Assembly: GCA_003342895.1 (NCBI GenBank)
Contig: PTFA01000055.1
Span: 2,883,629 to 2,947,628 of the forward strand
Reading direction: 5' to 3'
Length of the DNA: 64,000 nt
From: Casuarius casuarius
Lineage: Eukaryota > Chordata > Aves > Casuariiformes > Casuariidae
This document shows, piece by piece, positions 25,489 through 37,100 of this stretch. Made by a program: the position numbers and the translations under genes. The notes under the pieces were generated by a model. It had not been told where the DNA came from, searched no databases, and saw only the letters and a list, made by a program, of their open reading frames with translations. Within the stretch, counting starts at the first letter, position 1; every line of letters starts with the position of its first letter.

Positions 25489-28400
25489 CAGACCTTTCTA
25501 GGTGTAACTCTTTGCCTTATCTTTTCGCTCCATGGCTTTTGCCAGCATAACTGCTTCTTTGTTTATCAGTGTAGCTAAGTGAGTTAATAAATCCACCTGA
25601 TTCTGTCTGTAGCGACTCTGCAGTTACCCTGTCTGTAAATGAGTCTGGTATGTGTCTGCATTGTATTCTGATTTTTAGTATGCTATGCAGAGATATGAGT
25701 GGGACTAACAGATGTTTGCTTGGATTCTATGCTATGCTTTGCTGATAATGCTCTTACGCTTCACTAGTGGTTGGAAACTACTGCCCTGTATTCCTGGTCT
25801 GCCTATCTAGTGAAATCCTTCAGGAGTGAAGGAAGGTGTAATCTGTAGCTGGACATATTTATGTCCCTAATTTAGGACAAATACTCTTCTCCCCTCCCCC
25901 CAGTGAACAAGAGGGAAAAAGTTCTATTTTTGCTGTAAGAAACTGCACATTTTACTAAAATGTGAGTGCTTATGTTCGTTAAACCTAAGATGTATTACAT
26001 AACAGTTTCAGGTAGTTTGTTCAACTGGTTCTCCTTTATCTGTGTATTTCACGCCCCTTTTATGTGTTAACCACATGGAGGCCCTTAGCTTCCAAACAAG
26101 CTTTGTAAGCAAAACTTAGATGTTAGTCATTTCAGCTGTTGCATAATTTTCCCAGTATTAGTGGATTAAAGTTTGCATCTGATGTTAAAATTGTAATATA
26201 AGATGAAGCCTGAAGAAGCAATTTGTTATAAATTCATCTGCAAGCTCATCAGTATAGTCTGTTTTTTTGCTTTTTTGTACTATGCTGAATTTTATCTGCT
26301 CTATTGCAGAAAAAATTAAGAGTTCAATTTATATATTGATTGTGGCGTGTTCTTCACATTTAAAATGTTTGATTTTTAGACACTATGTTGGCTTAAAGGA
26401 GCGTAGTTCAGTGGGGGGAGAGGGAGGAAAAAACTGCATGAACTTTATTCTTGTGTAGCTACACCATAAGATGGGGAAAGATGGATTCATTATTACAGTA
26501 TTATCTTTGTATACATGTGTTATAAGTTAAACTGCTTAATTACAATTATTAGTTTCTGACTTTGAAGCATAATAACAATTGGCAAAGATTTAAACATTTG
26601 TGTTAGTGTTCGAGAATCTTGTCCTTTAGATATTTAAAACTACTACACTTCTAGCCTCAATCTGTTGTGACCGTTATCATCTTGTGATTCTCACGATGTT
26701 TTGGATTAACAGACATCTCATTTTTCAGTGGAATTTACTCCTTAACAGATATTCATAACCGCTGTTTAAATACCTCATAGGCCCTCTTTTGGTGATGAAG
26801 CAAGCCAAGTTCTTTTCTTAGTCTTTTCTTGACCCTGATCACTAAAATAGTTCCTTGTTGTATTCAGTAAAGTTCTGAATTTCAGAATTGTTGCTTTAAA
26901 TGTGATCATGTTCTGCGGTGGTACTTACACGCACACAAAAAAAAGTAGTGCATGGAAAACTGACCATGTTGTTTCAGATTTGGGGTATAATAGGGCAATA
27001 ATTAATTAATAGGGTAAGCACAAGTTAATGTTAGGAGTTGTTTCTTTAGGTCAGTCTTTATTGTTGTTGTGAGTTGGCTCTGGATTTTTTTTCTTAGCTT
27101 TTTCACAGAAGTGTTGATTTCCAATTCATATAATTGCTCTCTACTGCACTTCTCAAGTGTTGCCTTTATTTTAAGGAAAGGTGATACGTTGCATTTTCCT
27201 GGATACTTTTCAGAGGCAAATAAGTGAAAAATGAGTGCTTCCAGCTACTTTAACTGGTGAAAAATACTTTGTTACAAAAGAACCCTACCAACCAAACCAT
27301 AAAAAAAAAATCTCTTTGGATGTTGGCTCAGCATACTTGGTGCAATGTTTTTCTTATTTCAGTTGCTACTGTGGCTCAAAGTTGTGTTACTGAGTTATCT
27401 TTATAACAAATATCTTCACTGTACATCTTTTGAAACATCATTATCATTTGATGTTTGCTGCCTTATCGTTGAAGATCCCCACAAAATTAACAAATTCAAT
27501 TTTGTATAATTAAATATTGGGCTATTGGAGCGATTGTTGCATGCTACCTAAAACAAATGCTTTACAGGCTTTTCTCATATGCCCCACAATAAGCAAAATT
27601 GAAGAACAGGTGAAAATTGAAGAACAGTCTCTTTGCTGCAGAATATTCTGCTATCCACATACACAGCAAAACATAAAATTTAGATCAATTTATGCACTGT
27701 CTGTAGAAGACGATCTTTCTGAAGTCACTGTGCAATTCTTGAATCGAGTGTTGGGGATCATTCCTGAGATTAAATTGAATATTTTGAACAGTCTGATTAA
27801 AGAGACTTGAATGCATTTGAATCTTAATCATATGAGGATAGCAGTATTTCAGTACCTTTTTTGTTCCTGCCTTTTTAAAATTGTGCAACTCTGCTGCTTC
27901 AGTAATAGACAGACTGAACCAAGATAGCATTTATGACTTTTTATTAGAGAATGGCAGCTATATTTTGAGGTTGTGCTACTAGAATTAAACTAAATGATGA
28001 ATTTTGAGCCTAATCTTTTGTTCTCAAAAGAGATTCTGAAAGCAGTGGAGGCATTGTGTTAGGGTCTATGCAATTTACCTGAATAAGCTTAATTCTGATA
28101 GCAGTTTTAATGTGAGGAATACAACAGCTGTTCTGTTGGTGTTAATGAAGTAGCTGATCTGTTGTATGGTGTATGTGTAAGAGAAGACTTGCTAGCAGTC
28201 ACCTGAGTTCTTCATAGTCTGTCAGTACAGTTAAAGCAGGTTCTTGTAAATGCTTGTATGGGTGCTATTAACCCTCATTCTATTCAAATAGTTAAGGTGA
28301 ATTTTTAGTTAAAGGTAGGACAGTTGTCCCATGTTTCTGAAAGGCAGAAGTGTTCTACTAAAATAAAATTGCTTTAGTATCCACATAGTAGTGGGGAAAC

Positions 28401-28518
28401 CAACTGTCAAAGATCAGTGTTACTTATCAGCCATAGCAGCTCCTCAGCCTTTGTAAAGGCAACTCTTGTTTGGTGTCAAGTTGAAAGCATGTATCTAAAT
28501 TTCTGCAGAGCTCTCCTT

Positions 28519-28770
28519 GTATTCAGTTTTTTCATTAATAACTTCAATATTGAAATGCTATGAAATTTGTAGATGGTACTAATCTGGGTAGAGGTTGCAA
28601 GTGCTCTGGAGGATGTAGTATACAGAAATGTCCCAGACTGCTGGCTTAAGAAGTAATGTAGCTCAATAGCAGCAAAAAAGATTTGGGTCAGATCTTATAG
28701 AAGAAGAAACTTTTCTGATGGTGGAAGAGTAGTTCAGTACTGGGACACATTGCAGTCTGTGTCATTGGTT
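28519..28770 (+). mobile_element. Decayed CR1-like LINE fragment (reverse transcriptase end plus 3' region)
   Basis: Translation around 28531 gives F-I-N-N-F, and a shifted frame from 28563 gives K-F-V-D-G-T-N-L-G. This corresponds to the CR1 reverse-transcriptase block 'FINDL...KFADDTKLG', with the catalytic FADD degraded to FVDG. Further on, AGAAGAAACTTTTCTGATGG and AGTTCAGTACTGGGACACAT match the CR1 3' region of type 'ggaggaaAttcttcac...gtgaggcactggaacaggttgcc'. Frameshifts, stops and an internal deletion show a long-dead copy. Confidence 0.65.
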
Positions 28771-31065
28771 TAACTTAAACTGAAAAGCAACCGAAAATCA
28801 CACTGATGTTTGGCAACCAAGCTGACTGTGAATTGTCTAAGGCAAATATAGCCTGAGACAGTAGAGTAGTTTTGCTGACCTTCCATTCTTGCTTTTTGTG
28901 ATGTTCTGTGTTCGTTTTCAGGAAGATATTTTTGGTAGAGTGTCCTAGAGCTAGCTAATACTTGCTAGGTCATTAAAACAGAGCTCATGCTTGTAATGAA
29001 AATCTCTTTATTTTAGTGACATTATCAAAAAAACTTTTTAGAGGTTTTAATTGAAGAACTGAAAATATGGAGATTTGAATCATAGTTTGTGAGTAAACAT
29101 TTAAGTCTGCATTAAAGGATTTAAACCTGCATTTAAGCTGCAGACAGAGGTTGGTAAAAGTTTTCCAGTCCTGGGATACTTGGTGGTCACCAGGTCTCAC
29201 CTCAACTTTTAATTAAGGTTAAAAAAATTAAAGCTAGGAATATTAGTGAATTAAGAATAAACTCTTCTCATGACAGTTGGATAGATAGTAGTATTGAAAA
29301 ACTTGGCTAGTTTTATTTAAACAGTAAGATTAATATATTAAGAAATCACATTGTTAGTGCCTTTGTTGTCCCACTCCTAACAGTTGATTCACCAATAACT
29401 TGATAATGTATTTTGGATTCCAAATCCAGTGGATCCTTGGAATCCAGTGTTCTCAATAGATTTATGCTGAGTCTCTCTACTTGTTTTTTAGACTGTGAGT
29501 ACCTTGGTCTGAAGATCTATTTTTTGTGCCAATCTTCCAATACTGATATCTGCCTCATCCTTTCTAAAGATTTAGTGATTCTTCAACTTGGAGATGAGAG
29601 CTGTGTATGAAGGAAGGGGAGTTATGCAGAGGTAGAATACACGTTTGGTGCCCCGAAGCAAATGCACGTAGATATTAAATATGTTTTCAGTAGCTGAATA
29701 TCTAACTGTGTGTATATATCACACTTAAAATACTTCTGAATCATTAATAATTTTGCACTCACTACAGACCATGGTTCAGATGTCCTTGTAATTTAGGTAG
29801 TTCCATCCATTTCTTCCCTTTCTGTGCTATAGTTCAGCTTCAAATTATATGGGTAACATTATCTTGTATTCTTCTGCTTACTGAGTGACGTTTTCCCATC
29901 TGTGAGGAGAACATGGAGCAGAAAAAGTACTCTTGGGTCTTAACATCTTAAGCCATTCTCTTGCCCATTCTTCTAATGGTCTTCTCTCATGATCAGAATC
30001 TGGCAGGATTTCTTGCTGGAAGGGACCTGACCTGAAGTGGTCAGTTATCTGCTGTAAGCCACAAAATGCATTGCATCTCAATGCTTGTGCAATAATGTTA
30101 GTAATTTAACTGTTAACTTAGTAAACTAAGTAAATTAAACAAGATACTGTATTTTGGTTTATTTTTCATAGTTTTTACTGGCAGACTCTGGTGTTATCTT
30201 CAAAGTCTCTGCCTTTTTTTCTGTTTGCAAAAGTTTAAACCTAGTATAATTTTGCATACTGAGTACAGGAAATTAACTGATTTAACGTGTCTAAATGTGT
30301 TTTTTCATGGCTGCAGATTAGTTTGAGTTAGAAGAATGAGTGCAAGTGTTTGAGCAGATAGGTGCTTTTTGGGATGTCATTCATTACCTTTGAGTTGTTA
30401 CTGGTAATGAAGAAGATAGTTCATACACAGAAGCTTTTTATTTTGTTCGAAAATGCTGTTTGGAGAGGAGGGAAGACAGCTTTTCCAGGGAAAAAAAAAA
30501 AGTGACACTAGAGAATTTTACTGGATTTTTGGAAGTGTTTCTGGAATTGTATGTCCTGTTTCCATTGAGTCTAGAAAAAATCTGGGAGTTTTTGTGGCCC
30601 TGAGCATCCAGTCTTTTCATGAAAAACCTTAGTATGGCCTCTGAGATGAACTTTTAGAAACTAACTTGAAAAATTAGCTTCTCCTAGTAAGCAAATGAAA
30701 TAGCTCTCTAATCCATTCCAGACAGGACCAGAGAATATTTCACAAGCTAATTTTGCCACAGCTTTCTCATCTGGCCTCACACAAGATTCCTCATTTTTTT
30801 TATTTCCTTTTATAAATGAGGTGAATGGTATGGTTCTGTTTTCAATACCTGTAAAATATTTAATTAGTGTGATACTTTGGTATTAAAAGAGCAAGTGTGC
30901 TGCCATAATGACAGATGAGACTATGTTAGATTAAAAAACAGATTTGTTTGACAAAATAGTACTAGAAAACAGAAGGGAAATAATGATCAAAACACCATGA
31001 GTATAATAATCTATTAAGATAAACATATGAAATGTATTAATTTCTTGTTTTTTTTCCAATTACAG

Positions 31066-31122
31066 GGACTTGCCATGAGGTGCTGAAGCCTTGTTTCACT
31101 GATTCGGAGAGACTGGACCTAA
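31066..31122 (+). other. GPBP1: GPBP1 5' UTR portion of first coding exon
   Basis: The exon starts after the acceptor CAATTACAG ending at 31065. The 57-nt untranslated part contains one short upstream ORF. The main start has a favourable context (A at -3, G at +4). Confidence 0.75.
31075..31086 (+). promoter_or_regulatory. Three-codon upstream ORF (Met-Arg-Cys-stop)
   Basis: ATG AGG TGC TGA lies in the leader of the first coding exon, with G at -3. Its stop is 36 nt before the GPBP1 start codon. Minimal uORFs of this kind usually lower main-ORF translation or couple it to reinitiation; any effect here is inference. Confidence 0.6.
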
Positions 31123-31185
31123 ATGGCGCAGCATGACTTTGCTCCAGCCTGGCTTAATTTTCCTACTCCGCCATCATCAACAAAG
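31123..31185 (+). CDS. GPBP1: GPBP1 coding exon 1
   Basis: Encodes residues 1-21 (MAQHDFAPAWLN through SSTK). It ends on a whole codon, AAG, before donor GTATGT. The hydrophobic/proline-rich N-terminus is typical of vasculin. The next intron is 6.1 kb. Confidence 0.95.
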
Positions 31186-34100
31186 GTATGTTCTTGTCTG
31201 TCCTTTTGAATAGACAATCTTATTAAAGAAGTTTAAATGCTATCACCTCAATCATAGTAAAAATATAAATCTCTTTATGAATACATGAAGAGTGATAACA
31301 GATGTCTTCTAGTAAATCTTGCTGTGATGTTTTAAGTAGTTGGACCTCGGTTGTCAAGTTTGTATCTCTTTTTGTCCATGCTGCTGAGTTCAAGAAAAGA
31401 AATATGTGCTTGGACACGTTGTCAGAACTGTTGTTAGGTTGAGTTTACTTTCATCAGTAATTTAAGCTGAATTGCTGTATTTTTGTACTAAAAGAAATGA
31501 GACGGGTATATGTTTGATGTCCTGAATTCTGATTCTGCTCTCTTTAGTGTCCTATACCTTTCACAGAAAAGCATTTATTCTGTCATCTGAATGTTTCTTT
31601 AAAAAAAAAAAAAAGTTGAAATAGACTTTCCGAAAGGTCTCTTCAGTTGCTAGTGGGATGCTTGTAAGTGCTGCTGAGGTGTGGTGCTTTCAAATAGTTG
31701 TGTGTCCTTCCTGTGGCTGTTTTATCTACAGTGCCTTATTCACCTTATGCAACAGGACAGTTAGCTTGGGAATAAGAAAGTGCAATCCCTGAATCATTAG
31801 GACTCGTAAGTGTTCCAGGAAGACTTGTGTATGTCTGTCTCATCTAAGTGTTCCTTAAGTTTTTGCTCTCTGCCTTATGCTCCTGCATTTCTTTAAAAAA
31901 TCTTCGGTGAATGCAGAAGCAGAGGCAGCACTGGATATTTCAAATTACTGTCATTTGTTAGGTTTCTTAACAGAGAAATAAAACAATCTTCATTATAAAT
32001 CCTTTTGAATGCAATGTCCACAATGGTCTACAGCTCCGAGAATGGCATTGCCTTGTTCTAATGTATTTATGTAACTTTCTTGTCCTTCATATCCATGCAA
32101 AATAACCCCTATAAACTTACTTCTGTATGCTTGTGCCATTGTTAAATGCAGAGTCAGTATTAGTTGTGCCCTCTTTGCTTTATTTAAGTGTATGTACATT
32201 ATATATAAACATTTATATGCACTTGCATTTTTTAAAGATGAGTCGTTGAGTCATCATATTCCTCTTATTTCTTTCTTCTGCACTGATCTAGCTATCTCTG
32301 TTTAGTATTGCCTTTGAGCAACTGTCAGTTGTCTTTCTGCGAACATTAGGCCTATCTGTTCCTAGATGGTAACTGGGGTCTGTTTATTTTTATTCTATTT
32401 GATTTCTGGAATATTTAACTGCTTTTGATCTCCTTTTTCCAATTTAATAGATTTCTACCTAAAGGAACAGTAATCAGAGCTTAGATTAAGATGGTGTCAC
32501 ACTTACGCATCAGTCTTTCTCTGCATATTTCAAGAATCTTTGGAAGAAATTTACCTGCACACTTAAAATGTCGATAGAGCAGGATAAAAATAAGTTCCAG
32601 CACTACCTCAGAATTATCTGAATCTATTCCAGGTGTGGATTCTTTTTTTTTTTTTTTTTTTCCCTTTGTCACTTCCTTCCCGAATTGTGGGAAATGTCAT
32701 TGTAAGCATCTGTTGTGGATCTTGCGCTCTCCTGTGAATCTTTGCCTCAAGGGACTTAGGGTATGCTCTCTTATTCTTTTGGAAAAGCTTAACAGTAGGT
32801 TACACAGGAGCTTTCTCAATTATGGTTTTTGTGCATCATCTTACACTTTTTGAAATGGTGCTTATTTCCTGGCTTCACCTGTTCCCTTGTGATTAGCCTT
32901 TCATGATATACAGCACATTTGGACATTAAGCACTCAGTGTCTCTTTGGTCTGACACCACATGTAGTAACTCTTAATTTATAGCATAAGGTTCATTCTGTC
33001 ATTCCTCAAAAATGTGGGTCTTTCTGAAGGGTCCCCCTCCAACCCATCATTTCCTAGAACAGACCTTTTATTATTCTCCCCGTATCTCAACAATATAGCT
33101 GCAGAGCAAGCAGAAAAGAAGGGCTGAGATGAAGGATGGGTTGAAGAGGGGAAGGTGTCTCGTGTTCCGTGCAGAGTGGAGCTGGGATGAGGCTATGGTA
33201 TCAACATCCCTTAAACTTGAGAAGAGAAACTGAGCTCTATCCTGTCAGTTTTTTATTTCCTGAAAGAGGACCTTTTAGGTATTACATCTTTGGGGGTTTA
33301 GTTGCCGTCAGTCCTGGATAGCTGAAGTTTTCCCTTGCATGGGTAAAAGGTTGACATCAGAAGAACCAGATACCAGGAAATAAGGACTGTGAATGAGCTT
33401 TCTTAATGTGACTGATACAGGTAACAGCTTGGCTGAAATCCACCTTACTTACTGCTGCTGATTTCCTTTTAAAGATAAGTGCTATGAATATGTTTTTTGT
33501 TTGTTTTTGTTTGTTTGTTTGTTTTTAATATCATCTGCCTGTTACTTACGTAGCAAAGCCCACTGTTGGGTAGCTTTAGTTCAAGTCTAGTACTTGCATC
33601 AGTACCGTATTGCAGCTGGACAGGTGGAAACAGGAATGTATCATGAGTAGTGTAGGCAGCTTGGGATATGGAGAAAACGTCTCTGAAAGCATTCCTGTAA
33701 AATATGTATGAGGAGATTGTAGACAGGCTGGTATACTCATGGTTTTTGCAAGGTTGTCCTATTCCTTCATGTTAAGCAATAAGACTTATGCTTGAAAATC
33801 ATTTTGCTTTGTTTTTGACTAGCTGAATTAAGTCAGATAACTTCTCAGCTTCCAGAAATAATCAATAGATTTCCTGTTGATTACAAAGTTTACTGTCATC
33901 TTTGCCACAAAAATCTTTATAGGCTGATACCTCCATCATGTGGGGAGAATGCAAACTGCACAATATTTGCACACAACTTAGTGAATTGAGATGCATTATA
34001 TCATGTACAACTCAAACACTATATATAAAAAATCCTCTCAGTTAAACTTTGTGAAAATGTATTTTTAAAAGTTCAGTTAAAAAATGAAAGTTAAACTCCA

Positions 34101-37100
34101 AAGGCAATACTAGAAGGTTGTCTTCATATGTAAATGAACACAGAGCTATCTTCTAAAATTTCATATTTAATCAACGAATCTGGAGCTTGCTTAAATTTTG
34201 GTAGCTTATTCAAAGTTTGCTTTATACATATTTTTTAATTGTAATGGAAAGATTCATTATGATAATTTGTTAACTATTTAGATCTCTTGATTGCTTTTTG
34301 TGGTTTTTCTGTTTTCTTCCCTGCATTTGTCAAGGAAACTCACTGTTCAGATCTCTAATGATAAGGGGTTGTCCCTATCAAGTTGACTTTGTACAATCTG
34401 GAAATACACTTTTATTTTAAACTTATTTTTGGGCTACTTGAGCTTGAATTTAAGCCAGTAGGTTTTGAATATCACATTGAGCTCTCCTGAGGGCATCTTC
34501 AGTGGAACTTAGATGTCATCTGTTGTGTGCTTGTGTCTTGAGAGGGGGGATAAGAAGAAAATCATTTTCTGCCACATTTTTCTCAAAACAGGTGAACTTC
34601 TTACTCTGTAATTCAAGCTTTTATAATTATTCTCTTTGACCAGTGGAATACTCCTAAATTAGCTATGTTCATATTTAATAGCTAATAATTTTTGGAATGT
34701 AATCTCAGGCTTTCTTTTTCAGACCTGCTTTATTCATGGTTATGTTTGAATCATGATGTCAAGGTTTTCCTTCATAGTCATGAAGGTTGCACAGTATCTC
34801 TAGATAGGATGACTAGGAAAATTCATAGGTTAATGTGACGGATGGGATGGATAATGCCTATATGAAGTGTCTACTTGGCTACAAACCAACACCAAAAAGC
34901 AATCAGCTTAATGAAGTCAGGCCAACATCAAACCCCAAGCTGAAGAGCTGTGGCTGTTATTAATCTGAGTTTACTAGTACCAGTGTTAATATGACCCTTG
35001 CATTTAGGCTATATGGATTTCAAACCTTGTCACAGATGGCCTTCTGAGATGCCCCTTGCAAGATGACAAGGTCTCTAAAACTAAATTTCACATAAATAGT
35101 ATTTAGCATGTGACAAACAGTGGGGTTTTTTGTTTGTTTGCTTGTTTTTTGGTGAAAGATAAAAGAAATGTGAAGCTTGAGGTTCTTATCATGATGATGA
35201 GCAATTCCTCCTGCCTTCAGGAAGTTTGAGTCTGCAGATCGTGCTTATCCTTACTTTTTATTCTAATGTCCTTTTATCACCCCTTCAACTACAGCCTTCT
35301 ACAAATCTCTTTTCTAAGGGTGGTGCTCGGTCTTTCTCCTTATTTCCTTAGACTTCAGGTTAACTGCTTTTTTATGTTTGTTTGATTTCCCCCTCTCTAA
35401 ATTACAAGTGAATATTTTCCTTTAGATATTCATCTTAAACTTGTAAGGTGAAATTATGATCCTATTTACTCCTTTAAAGCCAGGACCTTTCTGCCTATTT
35501 CCTTTTGTTTTTTTTCATTAAATGTTTTCAACTGTATTACTATTCTGCTCTTTCATTTTTCTTCCCGCCTCCTTCTGAGGATTTGAATCAGAAATTGGCA
35601 TCTCTTCAGTCAAAAGTGGGACCTTTCAGGCTACTTCAAGCCTTCTGAAGCATACAGAGGATTTTTTTTTTTTTTTCTTTCAGATGTAGTCTGAAGAACT
35701 TAGAACTGCCTTTTTACTTAGGTATAGTAGAATGGATGTCTCTGTTTCTTTCTTCAGAGGTGTATATGAAAGGTAGCAGCTAAAACTTAGAAATACTTTC
35801 TGAGGATTTTGCAGGGATAATGTTTCATGATGAAACGAGGTCTAGATCAAGACAGGAGGCAAACTGATTATCTTATCCTAGACACGCTGCTATCAGAATA
35901 GAATGTTTCACCTTTTTTGCCTCAACTCAGAATATGTAAGAATAAGAACTGGTACATCATGGATCATGGGCTGTATGATCCCAAGGATTATATGAATAAG
36001 CCATTATTACTGTCTTTTTTTTTTTTTTTCCTGAATATTCTTCAGATCTGGAGAGGGAAAGGGCTTCAGGCAGCAAATGGATACTTGTGCAGTAAAGCAG
36101 ATGCTTCCTGAAGTTGTTAGATCTACTTTTCTGACTTTGTACCTTTTCACAGAGCTGTTCATCTATGCATTCACAGGTAATATGGCACTTGGAAGCGCTG
36201 GATCTCTTGGTCACATGCAGCGCAGTGGACATATATGTGCTCAGTAGGTTTGGTACTGAGAAGGGGGCTTTGCTTCATCTGCACCAAATGGGTTTTGTGG
36301 CAGGCAGGTGCTGGGGAACAGAGTCTTCCTCTGTCACCTGCAGCTGTGCAGTACATCCAACAGTAAGACTAAGCATTGCTTTTGTAGGATGAAAATTTGT
36401 TCTTTATTTCTTGAGCTGTGGTAGTGAAAGAAATGCTGTAGTATTAAAATAGTAAAGCCAGACAGTAATAATAGGAAAGACAGCTGCTGTAAGACGTGGG
36501 TTTTTTTAGGTTTAATTCCCTAAGGTATGAGTTCTAGTAAAGACGTATTTTGACTTCTTTGAGTGCTATTCTCAACACAAGATTTTAGTTAATAAAGTAC
36601 TTCCTACTGCTATATTAATTATTTATTACATTAAAATTTCTGATGCCTACTTTTCTGATAATTTGAAGTATATTGGTGAATCTGAACTTTCAACTCTTCC
36701 ATAGATTTTTTTTTTTATTTGTATTTCATAATTAGTTACATTTGCTGTATTAAATTGTAATGACAAGGCTTATAAACTGGGCTTTTTTGGTTTCAGCTGC
36801 CTATAGTGGCAGCCTCTCCTAGCTTTCTATGCAATGCACACATGCAGTCTCTCACTGTCCAAATCAAGATCCCATGCTTCTCCCTTGCTTTCAAAACTGG
36901 GTTCTTATGTCATTTCTTACACCCCCCCCCTTTTTTTTAACTCTACTGCAACATACATCACTCTTTACTCCCTTCTGGTGGCAAACCAAAACCAAAATAC
37001 TTGAGACTTTTACCTATGTCCTCCTTTCTTATGACACAATGACACAAGCAACTCTGTTTCAGTGTCCTGAAGTGGAAGATGTAGCTTCTATTAGCATAGA

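Larger units (their letters stand above)
17119..31065 (+). other. Presumed 5' leader intron of GPBP1
   Basis: About 14 kb of AT-rich sequence with no supported coding exon, ending in a good acceptor (TTTTTTTCCAATTACAG) at 31065. Contents: poly-T tracts (about 18275, 19058 and 20840), ancient repeat fragments, a CR1 remnant at 28.5 kb and a G-rich run at 25.47 kb. A single N lies at 19057. The region's boundaries depend on which upstream exon is used. Confidence 0.45.

Noticed and set aside
29990..30025. GCTGGAAGGGACCTGACCTG, similar to a CR1 3' motif
   Set aside because: Only about 12 bases match; no extension on either side.
33020..33060. CR1-tail-like GGTCCCCCTCCAACCCATCA
   Set aside because: Partly resembles the reverse complement of the CR1 3' end, but the match is short and unsupported by flanking sequence.
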